Part shown: one piece after another, positions 1 to 14,555 of the stretch
How the letters are laid out: every line of letters starts with the position of its first letter
How positions within the stretch are numbered: the first letter of the stretch is position 1
From: Prochilodus magdalenae
Taxonomy: Eukaryota > Chordata > Actinopteri > Characiformes > Prochilodontidae
NCBI GenBank assembly: GCA_024036415.1
Contig: JAMWET010001646.1
Span: 42,501-106,500 of the forward strand
Direction of reading: 5' to 3'
DNA length: 64,000 nt
The notes under the pieces: model-generated
What the model was told of the DNA's origin: nothing
The model's database searches: none
Seen by the model: only the letters and a program-made list of their open reading frames with translations
Position numbers and translations under genes: made by a program

Positions 1-3000
1 GAAATGATACATTTAAACAAGGCTATCAATACAATACAGGATTTATTGAAAAGGGAATGACTTTACTGACCCTTGAATTCTGGCATGGATTTTGTTTTGT
101 TAGTTGTCTGAATGTTGTTGTCTTTGTTGTCTGAGTAGAGAACAAAACACTTTTGTAAATCGCTCAAGATAAGAACGTCTGTTATATACAGTAAATGTTT
201 TAATGGATTGGTATCAGCTATATAAGCTTAGCCTCTTTCTGATCAGTTCCTAGGCTTGTACCCAAGTCTGTTCTATTTACGTCGCTGTAGAGGCGATCTA
301 AACGGACAGGATGCAACATTTTTTCTGTTATTATGCGAAAAGTGTTATTTATTACTTTTGTTGTAAATACAAAGTGCCTTTTGAGACCACCATGTACATG
401 CATGTGTACATTTATTGATTTATTTATTTCCCCCACCTATGTGTAAACAATTGAAATTGCATGTCTAATCTGTGGTGTCCATAGGCTCGAGTAATATTAC
501 AGGATTGTATTACAGGAGATTGTAATTTTTTAAGACTTTTTTTAGCCTGAAATGAGGTTTTAGGAAAATCTATAAAACTCCATGAGACAAGGATGACACA
601 GATTACATGTTTACAGGCATCATTGCCATCCTTTAAAAATAGCATTGGTACTCTGTCTTTTTCTTTTACTTATATCTTTTATAGTTTTTTTACTTAAGTC
701 TTTTATAGTCCCCTCATAGCTTCTACCATGATGTTCACACTGGAAAAAACAAACTAGCTTCTCTCTTGAGTACCTGAATTTGTTTTTGACACAGTTGGAA
801 AAAAACCTTCGCGAGATATCTTGTGCCTGTTCCTCCTTCCAAACTTGTAAAGATCAAGATTAGTTGGAATGATCAGCAACATTAAGCCTAACCCCTTTGG
901 AACTTTTCATTCACTATTTGAATGCAATAGAATCATTCAAACAAATGACAGCTAGCTAAAGCTAAAGACCTATAGTTGTTGGTGTGCAAATTAGTTCTGT
1001 AATGTGTTGTGCACTTCATGTAAGAGGTCTTGTGCAAGCTCCTCCAAACATAGCGCTTCATCTTATAATTTACAAGATGTAACTCTTGCTGCAATCTTCC
1101 ACCTAAAAGCAATGACTATTCCATACTCCTAAAACATCAGATTTTTTTTATTATGCTATTTTGCACCATTGTGCACTCCCACCAGCCCCAGCTATCGCCA
1201 TGCTAAATGCTTTCACTAAAAATTACATAAGATTTCTGATTCACATTGAAAATGAAACTAATCAAATCCACACAACAGTAAGTTCCAACATCTAGTGTAA
1301 AACCTACCTAAAAGATGAATGCCTGTACAAATGTCTAAAAAGCTTTAGACGCATACTCATCAGGAGTGAGCGAGTGTGCTGTGCTAAATAAGTGGTGCAG
1401 TGATGACTGTGGTTACAACGGTCAAAAATGGGAGTTAGATTGTCTCCATATAGACAGAGGGTGGTCAAGTACATGTGAGCAAATGACGGATCATGACGGA
1501 CTTTTCCTCATACCAAAGTGCCGTACAAAGTCATACAGCGGATCAGTGCAGACCTCACAGTCCTGCTATGTCTATGTGCTGGATTTCCAGGCTCTGTTCT
1601 TTTGCCCATTTTCTTTTTTTCTGAGCATCTCTCTCTGGATTTCTTCCACTTTCCCTGCTCTGAGGACAATCTCCTACAATTTTGGTGCTCTCTGTTAAAG
1701 TAGGTTATAATCTCCTGGCCATGGCCTTTCAGCACAGGAACAGCAGAAGTTGTTTTTCCACAGTGCTCTCGCTTCAAAAACCCAGCAGTTGATGAAACAA
1801 ATAAAGATCTCTTAGAGTGCATATCTTGTGTTGAGGTTCATTAAGCAGGTCACTTTGTTGTCCATATACATACTTGTGCAGTGGCATTGATCTGTCCTCA
1901 GATCCTCTCGTCCATGTAGCTCTGTACTGTTTAATACAGCAGCTCTGCTCGTGCTGCTGCTGGGCCCCTGCTAGCTCCCAAATCCACTGTAGTGTGCAGT
2001 CAGCCTGAGAGATACTCTACATCTGGTCAGATAAATCACGTGTGGCGCGCTGACTGGGTCCACAGTAGTGACTGCCGAAGTTGCTTTTGGTAAGGAATGA
2101 AGGAAAAACAGCTATTTTACAAGTATAACAAGTTATTTTCAGTTGCTGCCAAAGGATTTAAAGTCCCCTGTGCTGGAATTTTTTTTGGGTCAGGATTTTT
2201 ATCGGTGTGACATGTGGGTTGTGGATTTTTGCAGATGCCAAAGGGGTGATTCAGTAAAAACCTTTACACACTATTATTTTAACCCATTCAGCATTATTCA
2301 GTAATGAGCAAATTCACGATTATAGTTTCGTTATAGTAGCATTTCTAATGGTTTATCAAGAGAGTTGTGGGTGTTATGTTTTGCATATTATGGACCAAAT
2401 TATGGGATTGTGTATGAAATGCCAAGGGAAACAGAAAGCAGTCAGTGTAAATGTAACTAACTTTTTGTGTGTATTTATATGCTCATTTAAAATTGAATGC
2501 CTGCAGCGTGTTCCAAAAAAGTTGTGTGTGTAACAATATCTCTCCTTTTAAACAGCATTTAATAAATGTTTGGGTGCTGAAGACACCCATAATCCAGTTT
2601 TGGAAGCTCATTTTTTTGACATTCTACTGCTATAAGTCTTCAGCTATGCAATAATATGGCGCCATGTCTGTCGTATGCACCACACATTTTGAGTGGGAAA
2701 CAGGTTTGGATTTGCAGCCATCCTGTCATAACATGCAGAAAGTGGCTTTGTGTTGTTTTGTTGATTTAATCATGAGTGTTTTAGAAAATGGCAGCACGTA
2801 CCATGCTTTTAAACTTTAAACTGGTTGCAATCGGCAAAGTCCCTTTCTTCTTTGCTGGAGAGAACAGAATGTCTCTTATTTCCATAAACAGTCTTGAAAG
2901 ATTGACTCCTCAGCCCACAATATGAGCTTGGAATGTGCATTTCAGATGAGCTCAGGCCTAGAGAAGTGGATTTCACTGTGCATAGTACAGTTTTTACTTG

Positions 3001-4639
3001 CAGTGACAAAGCATATTTATTGACACCCATTCGTCTGAGTACACCTGAGCCCATGCGGTGGTGTCCATAACAGAAGTGTGTCAGTTTTTCGACAAGAGTG
3101 TAAGTGTGTTTTGAGGTAGGCATGCAGTTTGCACAAAGCTAAACTGGTAGCTGTAAGTTTTCATTAATTGTTGGCTCTCCTGTCTGCTGGCTAGCTCAAC
3201 CTCAGGTCATCCAAACACATCTGATCATCAGCCCTTTGCATGAACTCTCTTCTCTTAACACACACAAAAAAACATAGCATGCTAAAGAGCACAAAGTGAC
3301 TGCGGCTGCATTACTATTCAAAGCACTTTTCTTCTACTCCTTATGAATTGAAACCGTTAAAAAGAGCAGTTAAAAGAGCAGAATTAATCTTCTCATTCTG
3401 TGAAATTTACAGCTACTCTAATATTTAAGAGTTCTTTTTGGCTGCGGTCGGTGCCATTTCCCTAAAGTGCCACAACATGCTTGAATGACTTCTGGGGCCT
3501 ATTAGTGAGGGCTTTAGTTTAGGTAGTGGACAAAAGAGGGCACCTTGCTGCTGCAGCTAAGGGGAAATGACTGCACAATGGCCACAATGGTGCCCATAAT
3601 GTCCCATTAAAGAGAAAATTGTCCCCCTGTGTAGAATGCAGGAATGAAGGCCTGGTTTGGCCAGAACAAATGCTCCAGGGAACAGCCTGCTCTGGGCAGG
3701 GTGATGAGCCCCTGACCGCTGGAACTGCTTCTGCTGCTCCGGCGCAGGTTCTAAATCTGTCTGTGGAGAGTGCTTGTGCTTCTGTATGACTGATTTAGGC
3801 GCAGAGGGAGCTGTAACCCAGCATGGCCCAGCTGAGCCCCAGCATTACATCTCTAGTGTGACTGGCAGGACATGAGCTTTCCCACAGTGTTCCCTGCTTG
3901 ATGCTGCTCTTAGCAAAATGATGATGATAAGCAACTGGCATCAACCATTGATTTGTTTTGGTTATATTTGTGTCAGCACGTTGATGAGCTCATTAACGGT
4001 GCTTCGTGGTGGGCACCATAGTGATGACGCCTTGATTATGAATGGATAAAGAGATTCTACTGCGTCTAATCAATTTTTCTCATGACTACTTGGATGATAC
4101 CAGAGCTGCACAATATCAGTGTTGATGTGGTTGGGGTACACTATATGTATTCCAACCACATTCTATACGCTACATTCTATATGTTGTTGCTGTCAGATCA
4201 AAGTCTTGGGTCTCCGAGCTAAAAGCTTTACGTGAGGAGGGAAAAACTTAAGCTTTTAGTGAAAGATAAAATAAAAATTATTTGGACTATGTTATTAATC
4301 CACTAATAATACAGTTTTCAGACAGTGTAAAGGGGTGAGCTGGTGTTTTCAAAATGTAAATAAAAATATTTTTTTTTCTTAAATGTTTGTTTTTAATTAT
4401 AATATGACATGGTTAAAGACTATTCTGTGTTGTTTTGAAAAACGTTACATTAAAACATTATTTCGTGAAATACATTGTGCTGCGGTGCGTCACATTGTTC
4501 ATAGTAAAATAAAAAACCTTATTGGTATGTTTTTTGAAAACCTATATGATGTTATATATGATGATATATTATGCAGCCCTAGATGAGGTACAGTGACAGC
4601 TAACAGGTCATTTTTGTGTGTGTGTGTGTATATCTCCAG
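1..4639 (+). other. Intron (upstream part) of the KIAA0753/moonraker-like gene
   Basis: No open frame here has splice sites and coding character that I can support, so I treat it as intronic sequence ahead of the exon at 4640. The block at about 3430-3900 is richer in G+C than its surroundings and has few simple repeats, so it could be conserved non-coding DNA. The intron ends in a GT repeat (about 4614-4629) followed by the acceptor tatctccag. No mobile element is recognised. Confidence 0.5.
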
Positions 4640-4858
4640 CATAGTGTCAGAAAGCTCCATGCTGGAAGAGGAACCATCTGCCCCCATACTAACCCATCCA
4701 TTCGCAACCCGGGTGGAAAATAAAAGAGGGGTTCAGCTGACTGTGCCCTCTAGCATGCACAAAAACATCCAGAAGTACAGAGAGACCCATGATTCCTATC
4801 TGCGGCTGGTGTCCCATGAAGCAGTAGGCAGCTTCAATCCGTGGGCCATTGCTGAAAG
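4640..4858 (+). CDS. kiaa0753: KIAA0753/moonraker-like, penultimate coding exon
   Basis: This 219-nt exon is bounded by the acceptor tatctccag (AG at 4638-4639) and the donor GTGAGA at 4859. It begins in phase 2, so its first base completes a codon, and it ends with two bases of the next codon. The frame encodes about 72 residues, running from IVSESSMLEEEP to SFNPWAIAE. Moonraker (OFIP) is a centriolar-satellite protein that binds OFD1 and FOR20 and supports centriole duplication and ciliogenesis; its C-terminus is helical. I assign the name from the character of this C-terminal region and from the PITPNM3 gene downstream in the same orientation, as I recall for human 17p13. I did not run a protein search. 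An alternative acceptor (AG at 4649-4650) exists but would change the reading frame. The exon itself is very secure; the gene name is less so. Confidence 0.72.
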
Positions 4859-6612
4859 GTGAGATCCTGACCTCTTTAACCACCTGACAAAGCTGTATAA
4901 CCAAAAAATCATGTTATATTAAAGGTTACATCACATGATGGGCCATAATTCTGCAGAGGAGATAGTCTGTGTACAGTATGCATATCTTTTTTTCAGCTAC
5001 CACTTTAAGACTGTTTTGAGAGTTTGGTTTCTTGATATGATTATTTTCATGTTTAGCCTTTGACTGTTTGGGTTTATAATAATTTAAAAAGGAGCTCAAG
5101 TCACGTCTTTGGAAGAACAACTGCAAGGCTTGAGTGCTGGTGTGTTCAAACAAAGCTGAAGCTTCTCAAGCTTCCACTAATATTCCCACAGTGACATAAC
5201 CAGTAGGAGTGCAGATTGTTTCCAGCCTGGAGGTTGTAATGCATCTCAAACATTGTACCATTTTACATGTAAATATTAGCTCCAGTTTATTCAGCAGGGT
5301 CGTCGTGGAGCGTGCTCAGTGTGCATGAATGTCTCTGTTGTTCCACGCACACTTGAGCACACCCACCACATCATTAGCATAGTTAACAGAATTTTTAAGT
5401 TGGTGCAATGCGCAAGATCTTTGTCTTAGGAGTCCACCGAGAGCACTTGAGCTTGATTATGTTTAAACGCACTTTCCCAAACTTTGTAAGCATGAAAAAA
5501 GTACAACAAATCCGCTTTCTCAGAGGAGACCAGAGGACTTTGTCCCATCTCCTTATGGACTGTGCATGTAGGACGATGACTTGCAGTAGAAATCATTTGC
5601 AAATCAATACAGAAGGAAAAGAAATGAGTTATGAAGTCTCTTAGACTTGCCAATGTGGAATTTACTTCTTTCAGAAGCTTTGGTTAATAGAACTGGAGTG
5701 AACTCAATTGAGACTCATTATACTGTGCACATCTTAAGCCTTTTCACAGATTAAAAATTATTTTTAGCAGTTAAATGATAAATTATTATTCTCAAGGAAA
5801 GGAAAAAAAAGTACTTGTGCTGAGTCAGAGTACAAGTGCGAGTTAATCTCCTTGAGCAGTGTGGGTAATGGGACTCTCACTGGGGTCCCTGTGGTGGTCC
5901 TCTCATGACCCTCTTGGGCTTCCTGTGAGCTGTACACACTAAGGTGAGTAATGCACAGTGGGCTGAGGTTTAGGTTCATGAATTAAAGGAATATCACATC
6001 ATATCAGAAGCATTCAGGATGTTTACACTAAAATCTGAGTGTCCATTCGATGGTCATGTCTTCAGTCTGTTGTGCTGTAGTGGTGCTTCAGTGTCTTGGA
6101 GGAAATGCATGCTAGCCTTTACCCCACCCTTAATCATTGCGAATGATTAATCTGGAGAAAGAATTAAGCAAAAAACAACAGACAAAAACACTGTGACTCA
6201 TCATACTGCATTCTACATTCTAGCGCTCAAGGCTGGTGTAGACAGTTTTACATTAAAAAGCCCTAATTTGTTTGCTTTCTGTTAGGTTTTCTTTTATCCG
6301 GTGAAGCCGGTGAAAACTCCACCCATACCACTAAATTCTTAACAGGTTACCACAAATTGTCCTCCCGTGTGTCTGCCCAGTGATGTCTTTAAGTGTTTTA
6401 AGTGTTTTATCATGGAATTATTTTTCTGAACTAAACCACTACAAGCTACAGTTTGGCAAACAGTGCAGTGTTTCTTAAACTAGTCATTGTTGACTTGCAA
6501 ACACGAGTACAAGTTACGCGTGGGATAAAGGAGGATATTGTGGCCTTGAGGCACTTTATCTAATAAAAATAAGAAGAGAGTTTTTGTTTAGTTTTATTTC
6601 TGTTTTTCTCAG
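4859..6612 (+). other. Last intron of the KIAA0753/moonraker-like gene
   Basis: A 1754-bp GT/AG intron with donor GTGAGA and acceptor tgtttttctcag. The phase (two bases before, one after) restores one frame across the junction, which gives a serine codon. No coding sequence or recognisable mobile element is seen inside. Confidence 0.7.
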
Positions 6613-6751
6613 TCTGGCTGAGGAGCTGATGGAAGAGGCCTTGACTGATGTGGCAGCAGAATTCCAGCATGTTTGTGAGGAGTATGCAGAAGCCATCTTC
6701 ACCTCAGAGTTTCTCCAGCCTGTGCAGTCCCCTTCTCTGTCTGTATCATAG
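6613..6751 (+). CDS. kiaa0753: KIAA0753/moonraker-like, terminal coding exon with stop codon
   Basis: The exon starts after the acceptor ttttctcag. Its first base completes the AG left by the previous exon, and 45 codons follow to a TAG at 6749-6751. The translation is acidic and strongly helical (LAEELMEEALTDVAAEF, then CEEYAEAIFTSEFLQ) and ends in a short Pro/Ser tail. Together with the previous exon it makes a continuous ~118-residue C-terminus. An uninterrupted frame over two exons with matching phase and good splice sites shows that this is a real gene end. The moonraker assignment rests on recognition of the C-terminal helical region and on synteny with PITPNM3. A protein search of the joined 118 residues would settle the name. 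Confidence 0.72.
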
Positions 6752-8700
6752 CAGTGGGACAAGGAAGAACTCTCCATTATGGGTGCTATTTTTGTTTTCT
6801 TGATGTAAATAACAAAGTTATATATATTTTTCCCAACATTGTAAAATGCTGATGTGGATTGTTGCTTGTGACCGTTATTGCTTGTAACACTATCTGGGTG
6901 TCTGTGTCTGTGTGATTGGTAATGCATTGTTGAAAGGGTTTACTTTTTGCTTCTCAGGTGACTAGAAGAATTGAAATTTTTCTCAGGGCAGTTTGGCTCT
7001 TAAGATTTTATTATAGTGTGCGGTTGAATGTGACTATGAATGTGATGCCACTTCCCTTTATCTCAAATTACTTATCCATGCCCTGCTCACAACTGTTACT
7101 TGGTTGGACAGGTTTTACAGAACAGTGGCAAAAAAAAGCTGTTTTTAAGCACTGTTTTTTTAGTTTTTTTATTTTTTTTTTGTTCTTGTTTGTAATTTAA
7201 TTTAGGGTTACTTATTTAAATCCAGCTGTAATCAGGATAAAGTTAGCTTTGTGGCGAATTTATCATTGCATGGCTGGTTCAGTATGTAGCATTTTAAACT
7301 GGGAACTTAACATAATGCAGTAACTCTAAACAAACAAACAAACTCAGTGAGGTTTTATTTAGCATTCTGTAAAGCTGTCTATTCTATTACAGCTGTTGCT
7401 ACAACAAAAATGTCTTTGTAGATGAAGCATAGATTGGCCACTTCATCCTATTGGGTGGGAAAACTGCTCCAAAACTTTTTTCATTCAAGTCCAAAGTGCC
7501 CTAATTGGGGGAATAACTTGAGAAATATTCCACACACCGCTGTATGCTACAGTAGATGTCTGTATATATACATTAGTGTTGAATCTAGACTTATTTTATG
7601 TACCTGCTGAGTAATAATGCATCTGGCAAATTTTAATAATGGATAATGTTACTGGCTAAGTTTATATGAACCAAAATGAGGCCTTTCTTTTTTTCTTCTT
7701 GGGACCTCAGACAGAAAAACCACAAGGTCTGTTGGTCTGAATTCTATAGCACTCCATTTGACACTCTGGCTAAACTGAAAAATATACCCGCAACTACATC
7801 TGTTGTAAATATGTGACATGCTCTAAACAGTTTTTGGTTTAAAGACTAGTAAGACCAACTCTGATGATAAATCATGAAGGTGGGATGAACTTCTGGAAAA
7901 CAACACGTCGTTTGATGCAGATACAAGAGGGCAGCGTGTTTGCTATGCTGCTTTCTAGGACTCACAGTCTATGCATTTTTTATTACTGTGGTTGCAGACC
8001 AATTTACATACACATGGGAAGGGACAATTGAACTGTTTCTAATTGCACCTAGAGGTGTGATAGAGGTGCAGTAATTAAGTAGCAAGTGATGATAGTAGTG
8101 TGCAGAGGTCAACGTGCTAAATTAATTCATGTGTTACGTCCTGAGGGGAGGAGGGAATTGGATGAGTCCAGATGTTGGACTGGTCTGCAGGGAATATGCT
8201 TGTGACAAAGGACACACAGTGACTGTGTAAATCAGCCACTGATTAGCCACTGATGACTGCATGCGTGTTGTTCTTCTCCGCCAAATACAGGAAAAAGTTG
8301 TGCAAAGGTTGATGTACTGGGGTCATATGAACAGCACTGTTATTCTAAAGAACTGCTTCAATACGCTGCTTACAGCCTGCACCCTGACATCCATTACCAT
8401 ATATATGTAGCATCAGCTTTGCTCGGGGAGACATGTTTGGCATTGCATTAGACTGAATGGATGTGCTAGTGTGTGATAGTGTTTTATTACTTGATCAAAT
8501 AAAAAATTGCAGTCATTATTTAATTATATTCTATTTGTCTGTGTGCTTTTCTTGCTTTCTTAATGATGTATGTTTTTAGGTGGCAAGTTGTCCTCACGCT
8601 GAGGACCCCCAAGACTTTTAGGATAATTTTGTGTGAACTGATAAGGTGGATAAAGTTAGAACTAAACACAACTCCAATAAAGAAGAATCTTTTTTTTTTT
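6752..8700 (+). other. Probable 3'UTR of the KIAA0753/moonraker-like gene with two poly(A) signal candidates
   Basis: After the TAG at 6751 there is AT-rich non-coding sequence. AATAAA hexamers occur at 8498-8503 and at 8676-8681. The second is followed at once by a long T-rich tract (about 8690-8718), the sort of downstream element expected after a cleavage site. I saw no clear AATAAA closer to the stop, so the 3'UTR would be about 1.75-1.95 kb. RNA 3'-end data would decide which signal is used. Confidence 0.45.
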
Positions 8701-8718
8701 TTCTTCTTCTTCTTCTTT

Positions 8719-9228
8719 TTATGCCTGCAGGGTTTAGTCTTTCAGTGTTCGATATGAGTATTTTTAATTTGAGAGAAAGGAGATTAACCTGAACTTCCCT
8801 CCCCAGTCATGACACACAGCCCTCAATGCCAATGATGAGATTGCTCTAAAGAAGAAAAAAAATGCTTGGATTAATTGAATTAGCCCCCCCTGGAACAAGC
8901 CAGTATAATCAATGTTATCTGTCTTGCTGTCTTGCCTGGCCCTGGGGGGTGTTTCTCTGTAGCTGCTCTTACAAGAATCTCAGCACAGTGACTGTGAGAA
9001 GTGTTTTGTCATTGGACTTTCTGACTGCTACAAATAGGCTCAGTCCCTCAAGGAGAGTGGTAATGCAGCATGGCCAGTTCCCAAAGATTGCGGTAGGAGA
9101 GCAGGCCCTCGGGTCTTTGCTCCTATCAGTATTCATTTAGTGGAATATTTATGTACAAAATGAATTTGGATCGCAGAGTCTTATGTTTGGTGTTCTTGAA
9201 CTTTCACTGGTGTTTAAACAGTAGAGTA
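8719..9228. other. Intergenic DNA between the moonraker-like gene and the first transposons
   Basis: I see no gene, promoter-like island or clear repeat in this stretch. The 92-codon open frame at 8862-9140 has no recognisable domain and no splice context. Confidence 0.5.
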
Positions 9229-9434
9229 CACTGTGTGGGCACCTCACACCTATATGAGCTTATTGGGCATTAGCCGAATGTGCATTTGTAAAGTCAGGCA
9301 GTACTATTGGATAATAAGGTCTGGCTAACAATCTGCATTTCAGTTCATCTCAAAGGTGTTCAGTGGGATTAGGCTCAGAGCTCTTTGCAGGCCACTGGAG
9401 TTCCACATTAATAAACATGTCAAGCATGTCTTTA

Positions 9435-11018
<1,584 letters not shown>

Positions 11019-11480
11019 TACAGTCCTTGTAACACCTACAAGTCCACAGTCATATAGGAACAGGAAAAAGCCGCCTTTAAACTTTTGCCAAGTGGGAGTG
11101 ATGTATCTGAAATGCCTGTGTACACAGCAGCATTAGCATTTCCCTTCATTGGAACTAAGGGGCTGAACGCTGTAAACAGCCCTCCTCCATTGAACTTTCC
11201 TGAAGGGACTATGCATTCCAGTAGGTAATGTTCTCCTGGTCCTCTGCTGAAGACTGATCTGTGACTGCCAGATACTGAAGCATGATTCGTCACTCCAGAG
11301 AACATGTTTTCACTGCTCAAGACTCCAATGATGGAAAGATTAACACCACTTCAATCGACACTTGGCATAGTGCATTAGTGATCTTAGGCTTGTGTGCAGC
11401 GTCTCAACAATGAAACCCCATTTCATGAAGCTCCTGACACACAGTACTTGTGCTGATGTTGCTTCCAGAAGCAGTGGAAG

Positions 11481-13063
11481 TCTAAAATGAGTGATGCAGT
11501 AAAGGATTTTATACTGTATTATTCTTCTTACTTGGCTGACCTACTGTTTCTCTAGATGCATCTATTTCACAATAATAGCACTTTGTTTATGGAGATTTAT
11601 ATTAAATTACATGGTATAAAATGCTTCAGATTGTTTTGACCTGTAAGAATGTTTTTTGGGGTGGCTTGAGAGTTTTTTGGTTTTCTTATAATGGATGGTA
11701 GAGCATGTTTTTTGTTTTTTACAGTGTGGGTAGTGCCAAGGGCCTTGGTTTTATTCTCAACTGGGGCTGCCAGGGTGTAGTCTGTGTATATTCATGATCT
11801 TCCCATATCTGTCTGGGTTTCTTCCCACAGTCCAAGAACATGCAGTCAGGTTAATTTGAGATATTATGTGTACGTCTGTGTGTGTATGCCCACTGACTGA
11901 CTGGCGGCCTGTTCAGGTTGTTTCCTGTCTTCTGCTCGATTTGCACTGGGATGGGCTCCAGCACCCCCCAGAAAGTGGCTCAGAAGATGAATATATGAAT
12001 GTTTATTACAACTATCAAATTCAATACTCACACTTTGACATACATAAATACACAAGCACAATTCCATTAATGTCTAGTAACCAAAATTACAATTATAAGT
12101 AACATTTTTTTTTTCTTTTGTTCTTTAATGGGCTGAACTGGACTCATGAAATTCTCAAAAAAATGTTTTTTAATTACATTAAGAGGCAGTTGGCTATTTG
12201 GTATTGTCAGGGATAATTATGCTGCAACATTTTGGTTACAGGTGTAGCAGCAGCTTTCTGATACAGCAGGAGAGCATTGACCTGTCTCAGGTTACAGTAT
12301 TTACATCATAAAACTCCAGCCTGGATCAGCTATAATCAAAATGATAAACGGCCGATTGCAGATTACATGCCGATTCTGATCTTTGCCCCTTTCAATTGTA
12401 CATCCTCTGCAGGGAACAAACCAAACTGTGTTTGATCCACAGCATGTATTGTTTTGTAACTTCTTAATCCAAATGAGAATTACTAACTTCGTTAATGTGC
12501 ATTTTATGACACCTCGCCATGGATGGACCTCAGCCAGAACTGAATTCATCTTTATGGATGGACTTTGGCCGTTTTGTTTGTGATTAGAATTTTCCATTAT
12601 TTCCGCCTCTTGGAAAGGTCGGGGTATGGAATATTGGTTGTGAAATCTTTTTTTAGGTACTAAGCCTTACTCAGTCATAGAATGGCTATCAACCACATGA
12701 TTTATGGAAACTCAAATTTCCATTGTCAGTAAATAGCTTTCAGCTCCAACAGCACTGCTCACTTCTTGTTCAGCCTGGTGTATATAATTCACAAAACACA
12801 TTTCATTTTTGTCAAAATCAATTAAAGGCATTGCCTCGTTGACACATAGAATGCTCAAAGGACATTATGTTGTAGTGGCAGTAAGACTTATGACAGGGTC
12901 AATGAACGCTGATTACAGGGGAGCTATAGTTGCCACCATTTAAATGCAAGTGATTGCATTGAGATTATTTAGCTCAGCCCATTCCCTCTGGTGCTAATAA
13001 AAGAAGAAGGCAATTAGCAGTTTCCATTATTTTGATTATTCAAATGTTCCTTTTAAAATGCTA
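11481..13063. other. Intergenic DNA between two Tc1 elements
   Basis: Nothing gene-like is seen. The T-rich run at about 12104-12120 is simple sequence. The overlapping open frames at 12301-12597 on opposite strands have no recognisable domain. Confidence 0.5.
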
Positions 13064-13065
13064 TA

Positions 13066-14553
13066 CAGTGGGGTGCGGAAGTTTGGGCAGCATTGTAAAT
13101 TTTTTTACTGATTTACCTTTATAAAGCATTGATTGTTTGGATAAAAAAATTAAGTTAAATATATCATATAGGGGACAAACACAGTGATATTTGAGAAGTG
13201 AAATGAAGTTTATATGAATTACAGAAAGTGTGCAATAATTGTCTAAACAAAAGTAGGCAGGTGCATAAATTTGGGCACCAAAAAACCTTTAGTAGATCCT
13301 CCTTTCGCAGAAATAACAGCCTCTAAACGCTTCCTATAGCTTCCTATAGCTTCTAATGAATTGTGTCTGAATTGTGGCTGAAGGTTTTTTTTCTTCTTTA
13401 CAAAACATCATTCAGGTTTGATGGTTTCTGAGCATGGACAGCTCTCTTTAAGTGACACCACAGATTTTCTGCATGAATGCATTAGTAGATTTTGAGCAGT
13501 GTTTAGGGTCGTTGCAGAATCTGCTGATATTGATTGGAATCCATGCGTCCCTCAACTTTAACAAGATTCCCAGTCCCTGTACTGGCCACACAGCCCCACA
13601 GCAAGATGGAACCACCACCAAATTTTACTGTAGGTAGCAGGTGTTTTTCTTGGAGTTCTGTGTTCTTTTTCCTCCATGCATAACGGCCCTTGTTATGCCC
13701 AAATAACTCTATTTTAGTTTCATCAGTCCACAGCACCTTATTTCAAAATGAAGCTGGCTTGTCCAAATGTGCTTTAGCATACCTCAAGCGGCTCTGTTTG
13801 TGATGTGGGCGGAGAAAAGGCTTCCTCTGCATCACTCTCCCATACAGAATCTCCTTGTGTAAAGTGTGCCGAATAGTTGAACGATGCACAGTGACTCCAT
13901 CAGCAGCAAGATAATGTTGTAGGTCTTTGGTGCTGGTCTGTGGGTTGACTCTGACTGTTCTCAACATCCTTCGCTTCTGTTTATTCGAGATTTTTCTTGG
14001 TCTGCCACTTCGAGCCTTGACTTGAACTGTGATTGTGGTCTTCCATTTTCTCACAATGTTTCTCACAGTGGAGACTGAAAGCTGAAATCTCTGAGGTAGC
14101 TTTCTGTATCCTTCCCCTAAACCATGACAGTGAACAATCTTTGTTTTCAGGTCATTAGAAAGTTGTTTTGAGACTCCCATGCTGCGACTCTTCAGAGGAG
14201 ATGCAAAGAGGAGAAAAACTTACAATTGCCCCCCTTAAATACCCTTTCTCATAATTGGAGTCACCTGTGTATGGAGGTCAAGGGTCACTGAACTTACCAA
14301 ACCAAATTTGAGTTCAAATAATTACTTCTAAAGGTTTTGAAATCAATAAAATGACAACAGTGCCCAAATTTAAGCACCTGCCTACTTTGGTTTAACGAAT
14401 TATTGCACACTTTCTGTAAATCATATAAACTTCATTTCACTTCTCAAATATCACTGTGTTTGTTCACTGTGATTTTATTATCCAAACAATCAATGCTTTA
14501 TAAAGGTAAATCAGGAAAATTAACAACGCTGCCCAAACTTTCGCACCCCACTG
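13066..14553 (-). mobile_element. Tc1-like transposon, 1488 bp, internally deleted
   Basis: The ends are imperfect inverses (CAGTGGGGTGCGGAAGTTTG at the left; the right end reads inward as CAGTGGGGTGCGAAAGTTTG). They are flanked by TA at 13064-13065 and 14554-14555. The inverted repeats continue for about 200 bp, including the region beginning TATAAAGCATTGATTGTTTG, and an inner copy of the core (GTGCATAAATTTGGGCACC) lies near 13260-13280. The transposase is read on the minus strand. The element is shorter than a full Tc1 copy because part of the catalytic core is missing. Confidence 0.92.
13285..14180 (-). pseudogene. Tc1 transposase remnant with a stop codon and a core deletion
   Basis: The ATG at 14180 opens a frame with an HTH (residues about 5-60, QLSVSTVRNIVRKWK) and an RSGRPRKIS linker. 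The frame hits TGA at 13743-13745, then carries on in the same frame with KVLWTDETKIELF, the first catalytic aspartate region. Tc1 relatives have Trp where the TGA stands, so a TGG to TGA change is likely. After SNQYQQILQ at about 13510 the frame ends. The next recognisable piece, AENLWCHLKRAVHAQ (about 13420-13470), belongs well downstream in the family. The block with the second catalytic aspartate (QQDND region) is therefore gone. A further piece near 13290-13350 (KRLEAVISAKGG in one frame) marks the C-terminus. Confidence 0.88.
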
Positions 14554-14555
14554 TA

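Noticed and set aside
4651..4858. Alternative acceptor at 4649-4650 for the moonraker-like exon
   Set aside because: The first AG after the pyrimidine/GT tract (4638-4639) is expected to be used; the later one would shift the junction frame by two bases.
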